Below are positions 24,351 to 38,062 of a stretch of DNA of 64,000 nucleotides, piece by piece; the first letter of the stretch is position 1, and each line of letters opens with the position of its first letter. A model generated the notes under the pieces. That model had not been told where the DNA came from. It saw only the letters and a list, made by a program, of their open reading frames with translations, and made no database searches. The translations under genes were made by a program, and so were the position numbers. The stretch is from assembly GCF_949987535.1 (NCBI RefSeq), contig NC_080080.1, positions 62,711,006 through 62,775,005 on the forward strand. Direction: 5' to 3'. The stretch comes from Balaenoptera acutorostrata (lineage: Eukaryota; Chordata; Mammalia; Artiodactyla; Balaenopteridae).

Positions 24351-26039
24351 TCCCCCAACACCCTATTTCTCTCCATGGGTTTTCTGTGTTCATATCCATG
24401 ACGCTTTGAATTAATTCGTTCCCCTGAGGGATGGATTACCTTATCTAGTCTGGGCATTTCAGTAGTTGACAATGAACCCACAAATTAATCTGAATATAGA
24501 AACTAATTACAATAAAACCTGCCCAGTGTTCTCACTTAAAATATTTCCTCTCTCTAAATGTTAATCTTTAAAAGACCAAGGCAATTGGCACAGAGGCAAT
24601 GTTTCCCATTTAAGGAACTTTATTCTTCCTATAACGACATGTGTTATTTCCAGTGAGAGAGTCAGTGAGGTGGCGTTATGCTTGAAGGTTATCGGTGCAC
24701 TGTTTGCGTAATTGTATCCACATGGTCTAAAAGGTCAAAATGGCTAAAAGTTTTAAAGAGAATTTGAGGAAAAATGTAGAGAGAAAGTGGTTGACATAAT
24801 AGCAGGAAAAGTCATTAAATTGAAAAGAAGTAATTGAAGTCATCTATCCCCCTGGGTGTCTCTTCACATTTTCCTGCAAACGGAGAAGTGTGTATATGGT
24901 TGATAATCCATTAGGAGTGCATATAAATATTTTGAGACAAATACATATATATCTCCTCAAAATAGCATGAAAAATACTGAATCCTTAGAATGACGTTGAT
25001 TTTTCAAAAGATGCTAAACATTGTTACCAAACTTTTTATAGCGTTAGAAAAATATTCTCTATGCATATTATGACTCTCACGTTTTTATTTCCAAGACCTT
25101 GTAATACTTAGATAGTCATGGCCTAAGGAATATCAAGCTGTCAGCAGTAAAAAGTGATTTGCTTTTTTCCTGCAGAATCCCAGAATATAAAATTTACAGG
25201 AAATTTACAGTAGCCTTCTCCAATCCTCTCATTACGTAGATAAAAGATAATTGAAAGTACAATGGATGAATTTTTTCTATCCAAAGATCCTATGACTGAG
25301 ACTTAAATTCTTTGTCTCCAAACCCATTCTTCTTCCCACCATGTCTCAGGATCTCACATAGTCTGATATACACACAAGCAGTGCAGATAATTATATCCAG
25401 GTGGGAGTGGATTTGTCTTTACTTCCATGGAATGTTTGGACTGAAGATGGTTCCAGGTGTAGGCCCTGCTTCAGCTCTAAGCCGCCTGGCAAGGAAAAAA
25501 TAGTCATGGAAGAAATGCCTAGAGACTCCTACCCAGCTACTGATAAACTGCTCTCCTAAACCTGAGGGCAAAATAGAAATCACTATTTTAATTACTTTAA
25601 GCAGTTGCAGGAGATTGTGTGCATTAAAGCTCTGTTACATCATGTGTATCTTTGTTAGTGGTAGATAAAAGCAGCTCAGATTTTTTTTTTTTTCAATTCA
25701 CAAATACTATCTAGAAAATTTAGTAACTAACACAATGTTCTGAAATCGGCCTTCTGTTGCCACTAGTCAAGGACAGCTCTTGCTTTCAAGTCCTCTGTTC
25801 CCATGACCTCTTTTAAGGTATAAAAGTATTTGACTTCTGTATAACATTTGACATTGTTAAGTAATAAGAATCTTGATATTTTGCTTCACTACTTTACTCC
25901 TCTCTTCGTATTTTGGAAACGCCTTTAAAGTGACAAATCTCTAGGATGCACTATGGATTTTTTTTTTCCAGTTTTAAGGTATTATTAGTCACTTATACCT
26001 GAGAGTGAATGAGTTTATCAGATCTCTCCTGAGAACAGG
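24351..26039. other. Unannotated DNA
   Basis: No gene or repeat recognised. Contains a T14 run near 25681. Confidence 0.4.
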
Positions 26040-26625
26040 TTTTCAGACAAAGCCTTGCTCCTGTCCTCAAGGAGGAACCCCTTGATGGAGCATGTGTCCA
26101 GATTCTCCTTGCTCCTACTGCACTTTTGACAACCCAGGTCTCTTCTCTCACTCCTTCATCTGCATCTCCCATTGGAAAGAATCCGAGCTCTGCCCTCAGA
26201 ATAATTCTCTTCCCACCTTGTGATCATTCTTGGCATTGTTGTATATTTCCATGGTTTCAGCAAGGACCTATGTTGATTATTTCTAGGCATCCGTTATTGT
26301 TTCTGATTTTAGACCCCTGAATCTATGATTTCAACACTTACCATTGTTTGATCTTTACTTCCAAGTGTCCATTCAGACGTTGGAAATCTCTCTCTACTCT
26401 GGTGATTCCTCAGTCTTTCAAATTCACATCCCTAATAACATTTGATATGTTTCCTCTGAGGCTTGTTCATCTTCCTGAATTTCCTTCCATATTAAATTGC
26501 TTTATCCTCCATTGGTTATCTAAACCAGGTAATTCAGTCATTCTTGGCTAAACCTACTTCCTTAACCTTTTACACACAATTGGTCCTTTAGTCCTGCCAA
26601 CAAACCTATCTCTGGAATCTATGTA
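26040..26625 (+). repeat. L2 LINE relic
   Basis: Phrases such as 'gtaattcagtcattcttggc', 'aacctacttccttaacc' and 'ctgccaacaaacctatctct' follow the L2 3' region ('..gagtcatccttgactcctctcttt..'). A pyrimidine-rich composition runs through the segment, as is typical of the L2 sense strand. The left edge is uncertain. Confidence 0.5.
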
Positions 26626-29600
26626 TATTTATATATACTTCTAAATATAAGATTCTTAGGGGAAAATAAAACTCTCAGAAAGAATATATGCAGGGGAGGC
26701 AGCTTCCTTGTCAGAGAAATGGTGGAAATAATAATACAAAATAAATAGACAAATCCCTGACACACTTAAATAATTTAATAGTCATAATTAATTTTGACAA
26801 TGCTAGAATCAATTTTTCTGCATTACTGGAAGTAGTATTTATAAGCTAACATTGCTTAAGTCTCGTCTGCTCTGGTTACTGTTCTCCATTAGCTGAATAT
26901 TCACTTATGTGGCTGATAGATTTTAGTATGGGTTGATGTTGTTTATATTACTAATGTGGTATATACATAAATAAGGTGTTGAGTACATCAACTTAGACCT
27001 TAACTACCTAAAGGAGAAAGAAGTATTGAAAATTAAATCTATATTCTTGTTTTAGTTTGTCTAGTCTATGAATACCACATTTTACTTAAAAATTCTTCTT
27101 TCATGAAAAATAACTCTCATTCTTCGACTCATTCTGAAAGGACAAAGACAAAAGCCAAAATGATACTGTAGATAATTTTTATTGGAAAATTTCATCCAAG
27201 ATTTAAGCTTGAAAAAGTTTAAAATCTCTAATAAAGACTGGAATCGAAACTTCTAAACATTTCACTAAATGTTGAGCCCTTAAAGTTTTCTCACTCTCAT
27301 CTCAGAGCTCCCTCATAATGGCCCTAGTAATTCATGTCAGAGAGGGTGGGTTGAGAGGCTTGTCATGGTTCTGCAGCGTCTCTCTTCAATTTACTCACAT
27401 GCTCACAGTATAGTAAGGAATAAAGTCTTGCAGGTGACCACATTTGACCCAGAAAGCCAGTTCAAGAAACAAGTTTTTAACAGAAAAATGTTTCTGGTTA
27501 CATATCTCTAGTCATAGATACTATATATTAAGTACAATCATCCCATGCCAAAATTTAAATAACTGTGAGTCTTAACCCAGTACATGCCAGCTTCTAGTAA
27601 TGCTAAAATTGAAATTTAAAGTATAATTATATTTGTCATTTAGAGATAAAGATCCATTAAAATATGCATTTTAGAACACATTGCTTGATGTTTAACCACC
27701 TTCATCAAAAGTCTCCAGAAATATTTCAAATCCCTATTTCTTCTCAAAGCTCCTCCTCCAACCCTTATTTAGTTAGGACAGCATTATATCATTCTCTTTG
27801 TACCTCAAGTAATATAGTTTTGGTTGAACTTTGCTATATTTTATTAATATACCTTACATCTAGTTTTGAACTTTCACTGTGACTTTCAGCTTATGAAAGA
27901 ACTTAAGGCAGCAATCGGAGTGAGAACTTGAGAGGAGTTATTTTCCAGATCTCCCTTTGCTATTTGGAGGTCATTTGGAGGCATTATATCTAATCATAGG
28001 TATAACAATGCATGCTGTTAGGAGAGTGATATTAAGAAGGAATGGAGAGAAATAATTTTTTTAAAAAAAGGAAATAGAATACTATAAAGTATTCTAGGTT
28101 CAGCAACTAAAGCAACTACCCTCATAGACTGTAGGAATGGCTTAACAAGCAAACATTGACCTGAGGTGTCTGAAGTTTCAGATGTTAACCCAACGTGATT
28201 CTGAATTCTGGAGTAAACCGAAGAGGATCAATCCTTCTCATTTTCCTGTGAAGAAATAAGAAACAGGCTTTTTTGTGTTTGAACAACCTTGCTCATTAGG
28301 GAAGAGTAAATGAAATCCACATATATGAAATGATTTCACTCAGTGTTCACTTTTTTTTCTCATGTGGATTTCTTGTCAACTGTTGTCACATGTAGGTCAT
28401 CAGGATACCATTTAGCATGAAAAAAATTTAATGCATCATACAGAGTTAATTATCAACTAAGTAAGATGTCAATTAGAAGATCATGTCTTAAAAACCACAA
28501 GATAAACACATTTTAGTTACTATTTTTGTTATTTTCTACATGGTCTTATTTATGTAAACAAAGGAAAAAGATGGCCAATATCATTTGACTCATGCGAGAT
28601 GATCAAGAACCTAAAATGGGACAAGTCATAGAGAGGATGAATTTTCTTACTGAAACGACAAACAAAAAATTAGAGTCCAAGGTGGGCTTTGAAAAAGTCA
28701 AAAATATGTCTGGAAATCTAGAAGGCCACATGCATATGTTCAAGCATGGAACAAGATTCTGAGTTTCCCTTTGATTGGAGAAACTTAGCTCATGTGTCTA
28801 ACTTTCAATAAAACTACCTTGACTGTTTTAGGGTAAGCCAATCAGAGCCCACCTTTTTAGCTAGGTTTAAAGGTAATCCAGACATATACATTGGAAAAGG
28901 TGTGGTTTGGATGCCTATTTAAATCACTAATAAGTTGCAAGCCATGAAAAAAAAAAAAAGATCCCATAGAATAATTCACACAGAGAACTTAGAAGTCTAT
29001 GTATGGACCTAAAACAATTTTAAAAAGTACAAGATCTAAGGATGTAAAGTAAGATGAGTATAAATTTAGTTTCATCTTTCAGTTCCTCTCTCTGAATATT
29101 TTACCAAAAATTAATTCTCTTCTGTATTTCCCTTTTTCAAAATGTATCTAGCAGCTTAAATTTGCTCTATGAGACACTAACACTTGATCAGACTTTATAT
29201 GCTTCTCGTTTGCTTCATACACATAAGGCTTCCTGTTCATCTGCTCAAAAACATATTTTTCTCTGGAGAACAAAATCTATACCTGGCAAGTGTGCTCCAC
29301 AGCGCAGCAAAACATTGGCCACTTCCTGAAGCTTAATAAGTACTTGTTGCTTTGAGCTACGGCACCCAGCTAAAGGAAATACCTATGTTTACAGAGTAAG
29401 AGAAAGGTAGATTCCCCACTAGATTTTACACACTGTTTTTCTCTTTTTACATGTAACAATGCAAATTTTGCAAAATTACGAAGTCACCTAGTTTGCTCTT
29501 AGTGACAGTGTTCTATATTTTTGAAAATTTATTTCAAGAGTTCTTAAAATCAGTGACTGGAAGATGTGAGAATAAAGAATATACACTAATTTCCACCTTG

Positions 29601-31384
29601 TGTATCTAAAATCATTTGAAGTGAGGCAATGCTTAAATATCTGTGTGTGTACATACATACATATACATTACACACACATTACTATATGCTAGATATGCTA
29701 CCATATGGTCTTTTATTTTCATTTTTAGAAACATGTCTAAATCAGGAACCTAATACGTAGCAGAGTCTAAACTGGAACACAGACTCACTCTACTGTAGGA
29801 TCACATATGTGTCATTTTGCTCACTCCCACCTTTGGGACCCATGAGTCCTACACATTTATTTGCCAGATGAGGAACATGAGGACCGCAGGTCACATCAGG
29901 CATGATCTTACATCTAGGTTTCCTTACACCTAACTCATATATCTTTTAGATTTGTCCAAACCTCTTCACAAATATTTTTGAGTTATGAAATGTTTTAGAA
30001 TCTTTTTGCGAAAATTAGCCTATCACTTAATCAAGGTCTAACAGTATAATGATTACATAAACTTTGAAGATGATTTTTTGTAAACTCAAAGTGAAAATTA
30101 TTTTGCAAAGATAATGCTGGATAAAAGACAATGGAAACCATCAAAGGTTTGGCACATTTTATTGCATTCTATAATTTTGTTGTGGGACAAACATTTACCA
30201 TTTTAAGGACTATAATAAAATGCATGTACTTTGGTTAAATATGTCACGCTATCAAATGCAAACTCCACTTCAGCTTTTTTACTCCAGAAAAGACATCCAT
30301 GCCCTATAGTATTTTCAATAGAATTACCGACTATAGTTTGTTTTCACCCCAAATATGTGACTCTTTTCAAGTTAATGGATAAATTTGCTCATCTCTTTCT
30401 TTATTATAAGGCAAAGATAAATAAGTCTTTTTCACTCAATCTGCTGAGGTAACTTGTGCCCATGACGAAAGGTGATCTGTTCTAATCAACTTCACGAAGT
30501 CTGATGGAATTACACTGAACATATCTCATACCTGACACAACTACAGAATGATACAGTTCAGGACAAACATTGGTGACCTGAATAATACATGACAGACAGA
30601 TGACCGGGTGAGAAAAGTAATTTTTCACCTACACCACTTGAGTTTCTTTATTAAAGGCTGAGACGTGTTTGATGGAAAGAAGGCTGCTTTGCCAGCTAAA
30701 AGCTGGTGTGTTTTATTAATAGCTCGGTCAGTATTCCCCTGCCATTTTACTATTTGAAACGTTATTTCGGCAGTAAAATACAATAGACATCTACTCTGCC
30801 TGAAAACTCGACATTTCAAAGACATTTCATAAGAATGTGAAATTGCTGGTAATCAGATATTACTACTTAATATACTTATATGGTCAGGAATATTAAGTTT
30901 ACTGAATAGAAATATCAAATTTTAAATTGGGGGATAGATTATTTGTGAGTTGATGGTTCATAGTTGCTTATGTTTCCATTTTGCAACACAATTTATACAA
31001 AGAAAATGCATGAGAAAAAGTGGAGTCTATCATTGATAATAATCTTATATATTTCTAATGCATTATTTTAAGCAAAAGGAAATTTAATTACTTTAGAGGG
31101 GATTCTTTGACAAATACCCTGGCATTATTACTAAATTGTACAATTTAAAAGAAAGATATGATTTAGTGAAATGCTGAATCTTATTACTAAAAAATGCAGT
31201 TTTATCACTTTAAAGAAGGTAAATAAAACCATTTAATTCCAAAAACTGGTCTTGACAGACATATTTAAATGAAGAAATATGTCATTTATAGCTACAATAT
31301 TTATCTCGCAGCATGTAGTAAATATACATAGTCTTTTTAAATAGCTTTTTTGCAGAAATTGATGAAAGGTATGTCTCCCTTGTA
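26626..31384. other. Long repeat-poor AT-rich DNA
   Basis: About 4.8 kb in which I recognise no gene and almost no repeat apart from a weak reverse MIR-like piece near 29690-29810 ('ttttattttcatttttag', 'ggaacacagactca') and a short TG/CA tract near 29642. Open frames (for example 27664-27882) are short and unconvincing. Confidence 0.4.
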
Positions 31385-32280
31385 ATTATAAATTTATACA
31401 GGTAGCTATAAAATACTTACTATGTTCTAAGCCTTCTTATAGGATCTGAGACACTGCAGCTAATAAAGGATTCAAATGTGCTTCAGTGGGATATACATTT
31501 TAGTGGGAGAAGACAAATAATAATCAAACAAGTAAATTTTATATTGTGCCAGTTGGAGATAAGTCCTTTGAAGAATAATAAAGCAGAGGAGGAGGAGGAT
31601 TGAGGTTGTAACAATAAAGAATAGGGCGGTCAGGGAAGGTCTTAGAGATAAGACCATATTTAAACAGATGAAAATTTAACTAATCGTGAGATATGTGTAG
31701 AAAGAACATTTTAGACATAGATAACAGCAAACAAGTAGGTTCTGTGACGTATGTCATTGGAGTTGGGGCAGAATTGGTAGGAGGTGAGGTCAAAGAGGTA
31801 TGGGAAGTGGTAGGAATTGGGGAAGAAAAGTAAAGTAGATCATAGAGACCCATCTAGACCACGTTAAGGATTTTTGCTTTAATTCTGTCTAATGTGGAAA
31901 GCCACTGTAGGATCTTGAGCAATGAGAGACATGGTCTGACTCTGTTCTAACACATTTAGGATGATACATTCAGAATGCACAGCAGTGGGTGAAAGATGAA
32001 GGTGGTAGACCAATTAGAAAATTATTTCAGTAATCCAGATGAGCGATGGCAGTGCTTGGAACTGAGTGGTGAAAAAAGAGGTGTATAACGTGGTTAGATT
32101 TTGGATACATTTAAAAGGTTAAACCATTGGGATTTGTTGATGGTTTAAATACAGTGAATGTGAGTCAGAGGAGTCAAAGATGAGTTCTAGGTTTTGGTCC
32201 TAAACACCTGGATGGATGGAGTTACTAAACTGAAGAAAACTAAGGGAGGAGAAGGTTTAGGGAAGATAGAAAATCAGGAA
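31385..32280 (-). repeat. L2 LINE relic, about 0.9 kb, antisense
   Basis: The plus strand is the reverse complement of the L2 3' region over a long colinear path: 'acttactatgttctaagcc', 'cattttagtgggagaagaca', 'gtgccagttggagataagtc', 'gggcggtcagggaaggtctt', 'ggaaagccactgtaggatct', 'acatggtctgactctgtt', 'ttcagtaatccagatgagcg' and 'gaggagtcaaagatgagttc'. This is the longest continuous old LINE in the window outside the L1s. Confidence 0.8.
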
Positions 32281-32284
32281 TTAG

Positions 32285-32690
32285 ACTGCTGTATTGTTTT
32301 CCTAGGACTGCTGTGACAAAGTAACACAAATTGGGTGGCTTAAACCAAAGAAGTTTATTTTCTCACAGCTCTGGAGGCTAGAAGTCTGAAATGAAGGTGT
32401 CAGCTGGGCCATGCCCTCTCCAAAACCTCTGTGGGATCCTTCTTTACCTCCTCCAGCTTCAAGTATTCCTTGTTTGTGGAAGCATAAGCCCAATCTCTGT
32501 CTCCTGGCACATGGCATTCTCCCTGTAATTCTGTGACTTCACATGGTCATCTTCTTATAAGGAAACCAGTCATATTGGATTAGGGGCCCACCCTATCTCT
32601 AACTTAACTAATTTTATCTGCAACCATCTTATTTCCAAATAAGGTGACATTCTGAGGCTTGCAAATATATTCCATCTTTTGTATTTTTTA
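32285..32690 (-). mobile_element. MaLR/ERVL-type solo LTR, antisense
   Basis: The plus strand reads 'tgttttcctaggactgctgt', 'acacaaattgggtggcttaa', 'tctcacagctctggaggcta', 'gtgacttcacatggtcatct' and 'ttatttccaaataaggtgac', the reverse complement of MaLR-family LTRs (MLT1/MST-like). There is no internal retroviral sequence on either side. A relic of an old endogenous retroelement with no coding content. Confidence 0.75.
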
Positions 32691-32733
32691 ATCACCATTA
32701 AAAAATGTGTATGTAGTCTCATTTAGTATATAC

Positions 32734-33075
32734 ATAAATACTTTGGGACTTCCCTGGTGGCACAGTGGTTAAGAATCCGCCTGGCAATGCAGGGGACACT
32801 GGTTTGATCCCTGGTCCGGGAAGATCCCACATGCTGTGGAGCAACTAAGCCTGCGAGCCACAACTATTGAGCCTGTGTGCCACAACTACTGAAGCCCGCT
32901 CGCCTAGAGCCTGTGCTCAACAACAAAAAAATCCACCTCAATAAGAAGTCCACGCACCACAACGAAGAGTAGCCCCCGCTCACCGCAACTAGAGAAAGCC
33001 TACTCGCAGCAACGAAGACCCAACACAGCCAAAAATAAATAAATTTATTAAAAAATAATAATAAATAAATACTTT
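32734..33075 (+). mobile_element. CHR-1-type SINE with 11-bp TSD
   Basis: Body 32745-33064 with direct repeats ATAAATACTTT at 32734-32744 and 33065-33075. It starts 'GGGACTTCCCTGGTGGCACA', has A box 'TGGCACAGTGGTTAAGAA' and B box 'GGTTTGATCCCTGG', then 'agtagcccccgctcaccgca', and ends in an (AAAT)n-type tail. CpG decay (many CA/TG) makes it older than the SINE at 21722. Confidence 0.92.
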
Positions 33076-33343
33076 AATGAACAACTCTTTACACAAATAA
33101 TTTTTCTGGTATTTAGGAGTTATGGCAAAGATATAGCAAAAGAAGGAAAAAATTTATGCAAAAATTTATGAATATTTTTGTAGGTTTGCCAAAAAATTAT
33201 GGACCAATTCATAGAAACTTTTGCAAAGGGTTTGAACTCCACTTTTATCATATTCACGCCTGCATAAAATTTTGTGATTGGGGATTACAATTCAGTATTT
33301 ATAATAAAATTGCATTTTGTATTTTTACATATTAGTACAACTA

Positions 33344-33346
<3 letters not shown>

Positions 33347-33375
<29 letters not shown>

Positions 33376-33483
33376 GCCATGCCATGCAGCTTGCGGGATC
33401 TTAGTCCCCAAACCAGGGATTGAATCCAGGGCCATGGCAGTGAGAACACCGAGTCCTAACCACTGGACTGCCAGGGAACTCCC
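33347..33483 (-). mobile_element. Short CHR-type SINE, antisense, T28 tail
   Basis: A 28-T run (33347-33374) is the reverse-complemented A tail, followed by 'AGCCATGCCATGCAGCTTGC' and the antisense B and A boxes ('ccagggattgaatccagg', 'ctaaccactggactgccagg'), ending 'GGGAACTCCC'. I could not define a clear TSD. This copy is the best in-window comparator for the L1 5' UTR module at 63191-63300. Confidence 0.9.
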
Positions 33484-36464
33484 AGCAATTTTAGAGTACT
33501 TTTTATATTTGTGGTTTCTCCATCCACATCTTTAATACTGATATGTATTTGTCTTAACTATATAAAATTGTGGTATTATTTTTTGCACAATTTGCTGGAT
33601 TGCACTGTCATAACATTACATTTTCACTCAAATTAATAACCACAGTAAATTACACATTCCTTTTCATGTTTTTTTCTTTTACAAAAACTTGAAATACATT
33701 TCTTCCCACCTAGATTTTAAGTAATCTATTTTTATTCAAAAATTATATAAATTAGTAAATCGGTGGTAATTTCTCAATTAATTCCAGATATCACATTAAT
33801 ATTCTAAAGCATCTTTTAGATCCATGTCTATGTAGTTGTACCTGTCGATGGTTGTACAAGGCATTGTCATGAAATAAATAATTTATATAAAATAAGTTAA
33901 TTAACTCATAAGGCCAATTTATAACCAATTCAATCTCTTCCATTGAAGTTTTCTTTATTGAAAAATACCTTAGTATTTTTGTATACATTCTATACACACC
34001 TCAGAAGGCAGTATAGTCTATATTTCCCATATTTAGAATTTTACTTTATTTGATTAGAACCTTCTTTATTTTTAACTTATAACTATGTATTAAAATATTA
34101 TAATACTTCCAGTTTCCTATCAGTTTTTTCTAGCACTTAATATTTAGTTTTTATTGTTATTTTTGACAGGTAAATGTTTAGTACCTGTAACAAAGAAAGA
34201 TAGTGTTCACTAATATCAGTTTTTTCCTTTTCTCCCTAAGACAGTGCTTAGTTGTACTTATCCTGTCTGGCTTTTGGTGAGGCCATATGATGAGGCTCTG
34301 GCCAGTGGAATATGTAAGGAAATTATTAATGCCATTTAGGACTGATCTCTAAACTTCCTCTTGTAATTCTTCACAGTTTCTCTTCACTTGTGCATTGTTC
34401 ATATTCTGAAATTTCAGTGCAGAATAGCAAGGCTCTAGAAAATAATAGACCAACTAAATTGTAGGGTATTTCCTAGAATGGAATGAAGAACTCCCAGAAC
34501 CTGCACTGAAGTGCAACATTAAAGACATTTATTGCATTAAACCATTTAAATGGTTTGTTATAGGAGGTGAATTATCATTTATAAAATAGGACACTCCTTT
34601 TCTCACTGCAACTGAATATTTTAGGAAGATAAAAAAGATTCCCTTTGTTCTGTTTAATGCCTTATATTTTAAAGTTTCTATTATTTCTGCACTATCTAAT
34701 AATTTATTTGCTTTCAACCATCTTGCTACAAAAAACGTTTGAGACAATTAATATTGCTATTTTTGCTCTTTTGAAGAAAATCTGACTCATGAAATTTTTC
34801 TCATGCTTTCATTTTTAATTTCTTTAGGTCTCTGATATGTTTCCTTTGAAAGTTACTTATTTCTACCTGGATACTTACAAACGTTTTTTTTTCTTTATTT
34901 TTGGAATCCTAGTCATTATTTTTCAAGAACAATCTGTGTAGATTTCCTTTCAGTAATTTTTCCCAGATAATAATGAGCCTTTGGGTAAATGGCCTTAATA
35001 CTTTAAAAATTAAAACATTTTTATTATTTCTTCTTTTATATTTGTTTTTTCCTTCTTTGAGAAGAGTCATTATTTGTAGGTTAGACTTCCATAATTATCC
35101 TCTATCTATGTGATTTTCTTCTTTATAATTTTCTGTGCTCTGTGAATACTTATTGTTTGTCTTTTCTACAGATGATTCACTGTGTTTTATAGTTAAGTGT
35201 ACAATATATTGGTATTTTACTTATTTTATTTAATTGCACCTTCTTTTCACATTCTATGTTGTTCTTTTAAATAGTCCTCTCTTGTTTAATACATACATTT
35301 TACTGCTTGATTTATTTAACAATTAAAGCGCATATCTTCTTTAAATTTTTTTTCATGAATAAATTTGTATCAAAGGAGACTCTCCATTGAGTCCTGATGA
35401 TATTCTTTTCCTTTCCATTTATCCATGCATGAAAGGAAAGCTCTTAAGGTTTAGATTGGAGAACCAGCAGGACTGGGGATTGACTTCAGATTGTTCACAA
35501 GTCTATCATACTCTGCTCAAGATGTGTTAGAATATGTCTCTGTGAAATGTGAAACTGGAGGACAGGTTGAGAGAAGTTTGCAGAGGAAAAGCTGACCTGC
35601 ACAATGCTTATCAAATTTACAACTTACATCAGCTCTTTCGAAGTCCTTCATTATACGTAATTCCATTTCAGTCTCCCAGGCAATTGAAAGTGGTGTATGT
35701 AGTCCAACCAGAAGGAATATTTCCTTTCTCTAAGGTAGTGTTAAACATAGCACGAAAAAAAAGAGGAGAGTGGACACATTTTCACTGTTGGCGAGTTTCT
35801 CAAAACTTCGTTATAAAAGGGCAAAAGAAACTTCATAATTTAGTACTGATTTAGAATCTCTCTATTCCATAACTAAAAATCACTTCCCTATTTGACTTAG
35901 CTCCACTGTTAGTTCTCTGTAACTGGAGACATCTCAGACTTAGCTGGGATTCATTCACATATGTGTGGTGAACTGGTGGTCAGATTCATTTTTCAGAGTT
36001 AATTTACATGAGGATGTTTGGACAAATAAAGGAGGAGCAGTGAGCATGTGCAACCTGAGGGACAATATGGCATTGTAAGATCAACCAGGGGTGACAGTAC
36101 AGGTTCTCCTGGTCTGTGTTGGGGAATCTAATGGCTGAACTTTATCAAGAGAGAGACTTCAGGTAGAATTTAAGAAGAGATTTTAGGAAATCAGGGAAAA
36201 TAAGCAGTGATGTTTTCAATCTTAAATGAAAAGTGCAAATCAGAGCAGGAAGAGGAGCAATCTCTTCACTACTGTGGGAAGTATGTTAGAAGAGTCTTGT
36301 GAGAATAATCTTACATTGTCTCCTTCTTGGCCTTTGTGCTGTTATCATACATTTTATTTCTCAATAGGTTGAAAATCCCAAACTTCATTATTATTATGAT
36401 TATTGGTTTTAAATGGTAGATTATCATTTAAAAATATTTAAAAAGAAGAAGCCTTTTATATTTA
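33484..36464. other. AT-rich DNA with possible old LTR and LINE scraps
   Basis: Mostly unassigned. A stretch at about 34245-34330 ('cttatcctgtctggcttttg', 'ctctggccagtggaatatg') resembles the U3 of an old LTR. T-rich sequence at 34800-35400 may be ancient antisense L1. A 101-codon open frame at 35549-35854 has no recognisable domain. None of these is firm. Confidence 0.35.
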
Positions 36465-37520
36465 CTCACATATATACCATTCCAATGCTCTTCATTTCTT
36501 TGTTTAGATCCATAGTGTATCTTTTTGTATCTTTTATGTCTTGAAATATCACACTCAATTTCTTCTCTATTTTCCTGAACATATGGAATATGGTTATAAT
36601 TGTTTTATCTCTTTTTCTACTAATTATATAACCTTTATCATTTTTCACTCTGTTGTTAGCAATTCAAATTTTCTTTATTGTTGGTTGTATTTCTCTGTTT
36701 CTTTACATCTCTGGTAATTTTTGATTGGGTGCCAGGAATTTTTAATCTTGCATTATTGAGTGCTGGATATTTTTGTATTTCTATAAATATTCTTGAGCCC
36801 TGTACTGAGATGCAGTTAAATTGCTTGAAACAGTTTGATCCATTTTTGCTTTGCTTTTAAGTTTTGATATGCACGACCAGATCAGTCTTTAGTCTAAGAC
36901 TAACTTTGTTCCACTACTGAGGCAATATCTTTCTGCACACTCTACCTGATGTCCTGTGAATTACTAGGTTTTCTGCTTTGGCTGGTGACAATATAAATTC
37001 CCTACCTTTAAAGAATTATGGGGGAATTCTTTCCTTTGTTGCTTCTGTTTGTTTATTTGTTTCCCAGCCTTGGGTAGTTTTCTCACATGTATGCACTGAC
37101 TCGTACTCAGCTGAAGGCTTGAGGGTGATCCCCTACTGATATCTCAAGTTCTTTTTATGTGCAATCCTCTCCTCTAAGATAATCTGTCCTGGGAATTCTA
37201 GGTGCTATGGCCTCCCTGGACTCCCAACTCTATCTCCTTAACTTAAGAAAATGGCTGAACTCCATCCTGGTGTCCCTCCAACACTGTGTCCTGGAATTTC
37301 TCTCTAGGAAGTAAGTTGGGACAATTTGGGGGCTTGTCTCAATTGCTAATCCTGTTTCAGTGGTCACTGTCCTATTTTGTCCAGTGTTCAATGTCTGTAA
37401 GCCACTGTTTTAGATATTTTGTCTGGTTTCCAATTGTTTCCGGCAGGAAGGTATTTCTGGCCTCTATTACTCTATGTTACCTAGAAGCAGAATTCTCTCT
37501 CTCTCCCCCCCTATATATAT
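36465..37520 (-). mobile_element. Ancient L1M/HAL1-type segment, antisense
   Basis: The plus strand follows the reverse complement of an old L1 family block by block: 'aacatatggaatatggttat', 'ggtaatttttgattgggtgc', 'gtgctggatatttttgtatt', 'taaatattcttgagccctgt', 'cttgaaacagtttgatcc' and 'cactactgaggcaatatc'. Order and spacing are conserved over about 1 kb. Confidence 0.8.
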
Positions 37521-37719
37521 ACTTCCCTTATTAATGTGAAAAGTTGTCTTTACCATATTCTGTTGTTTAATTTCTGGACTCTTTTGTCTATGGATTGAAT
37601 TGCCAGAATTACATGAATTTTGTGAATATCATGATATCTATTTGTTAGGCTTTACTTTATATCATTTGCAATCATGTGATCTTTTTTCTTTTTTATAATT
37701 TTATAGTTTTATTCTTCCA

Positions 37720-38062
37720 CATAAATTTTACAGTCTTTGCCAGAGACCTTTAGAAATTTTGTTTGTTTTTCCATTAATCTTACATTTAGTATATAGATTG
37801 ATTTTGAGACACTTGACATCTTTATGCTATTTTTCTTCCTTTTTTATAAAATTGTGTTTCTTCCAAAAATAGGGCATATCTTTATTATACTCTATTATGT
37901 CTTTCTAGACTTACCTCTCAATAGAAATGTGCAGTTTTCCTCACATAGTTCCTCAACATTTATGATGAGGTTTTACGTATTTTATTTATTGCTATTTTTG
38001 TCTATTTTATTCAATGATATATTTTAATTAGTCAGAATTTGTATATAGAAAGGTTTTGTTTT
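37720..38062 (-). pseudogene. Ancient L1 ORF2 fragment, antisense
   Basis: 'acacttgacatctttatgct', 'gggcatatctttattatact' and 'tcaatagaaatgtgcagttt' match the reverse complement of L1 ORF2 ('..ttgacatctttactatgttg..gtatatctctccatttatt..'). The reading frame is destroyed. Probably continuous with the segment at 36465-37520 or from a neighbouring old L1. Confidence 0.65.

Noticed and set aside
35549..35854. 101-codon open frame in otherwise unannotated DNA
   Set aside because: The translation looks less biased than others, but I recognise no domain, no splice context and no processed-pseudogene tail. A protein search would be needed to support it.
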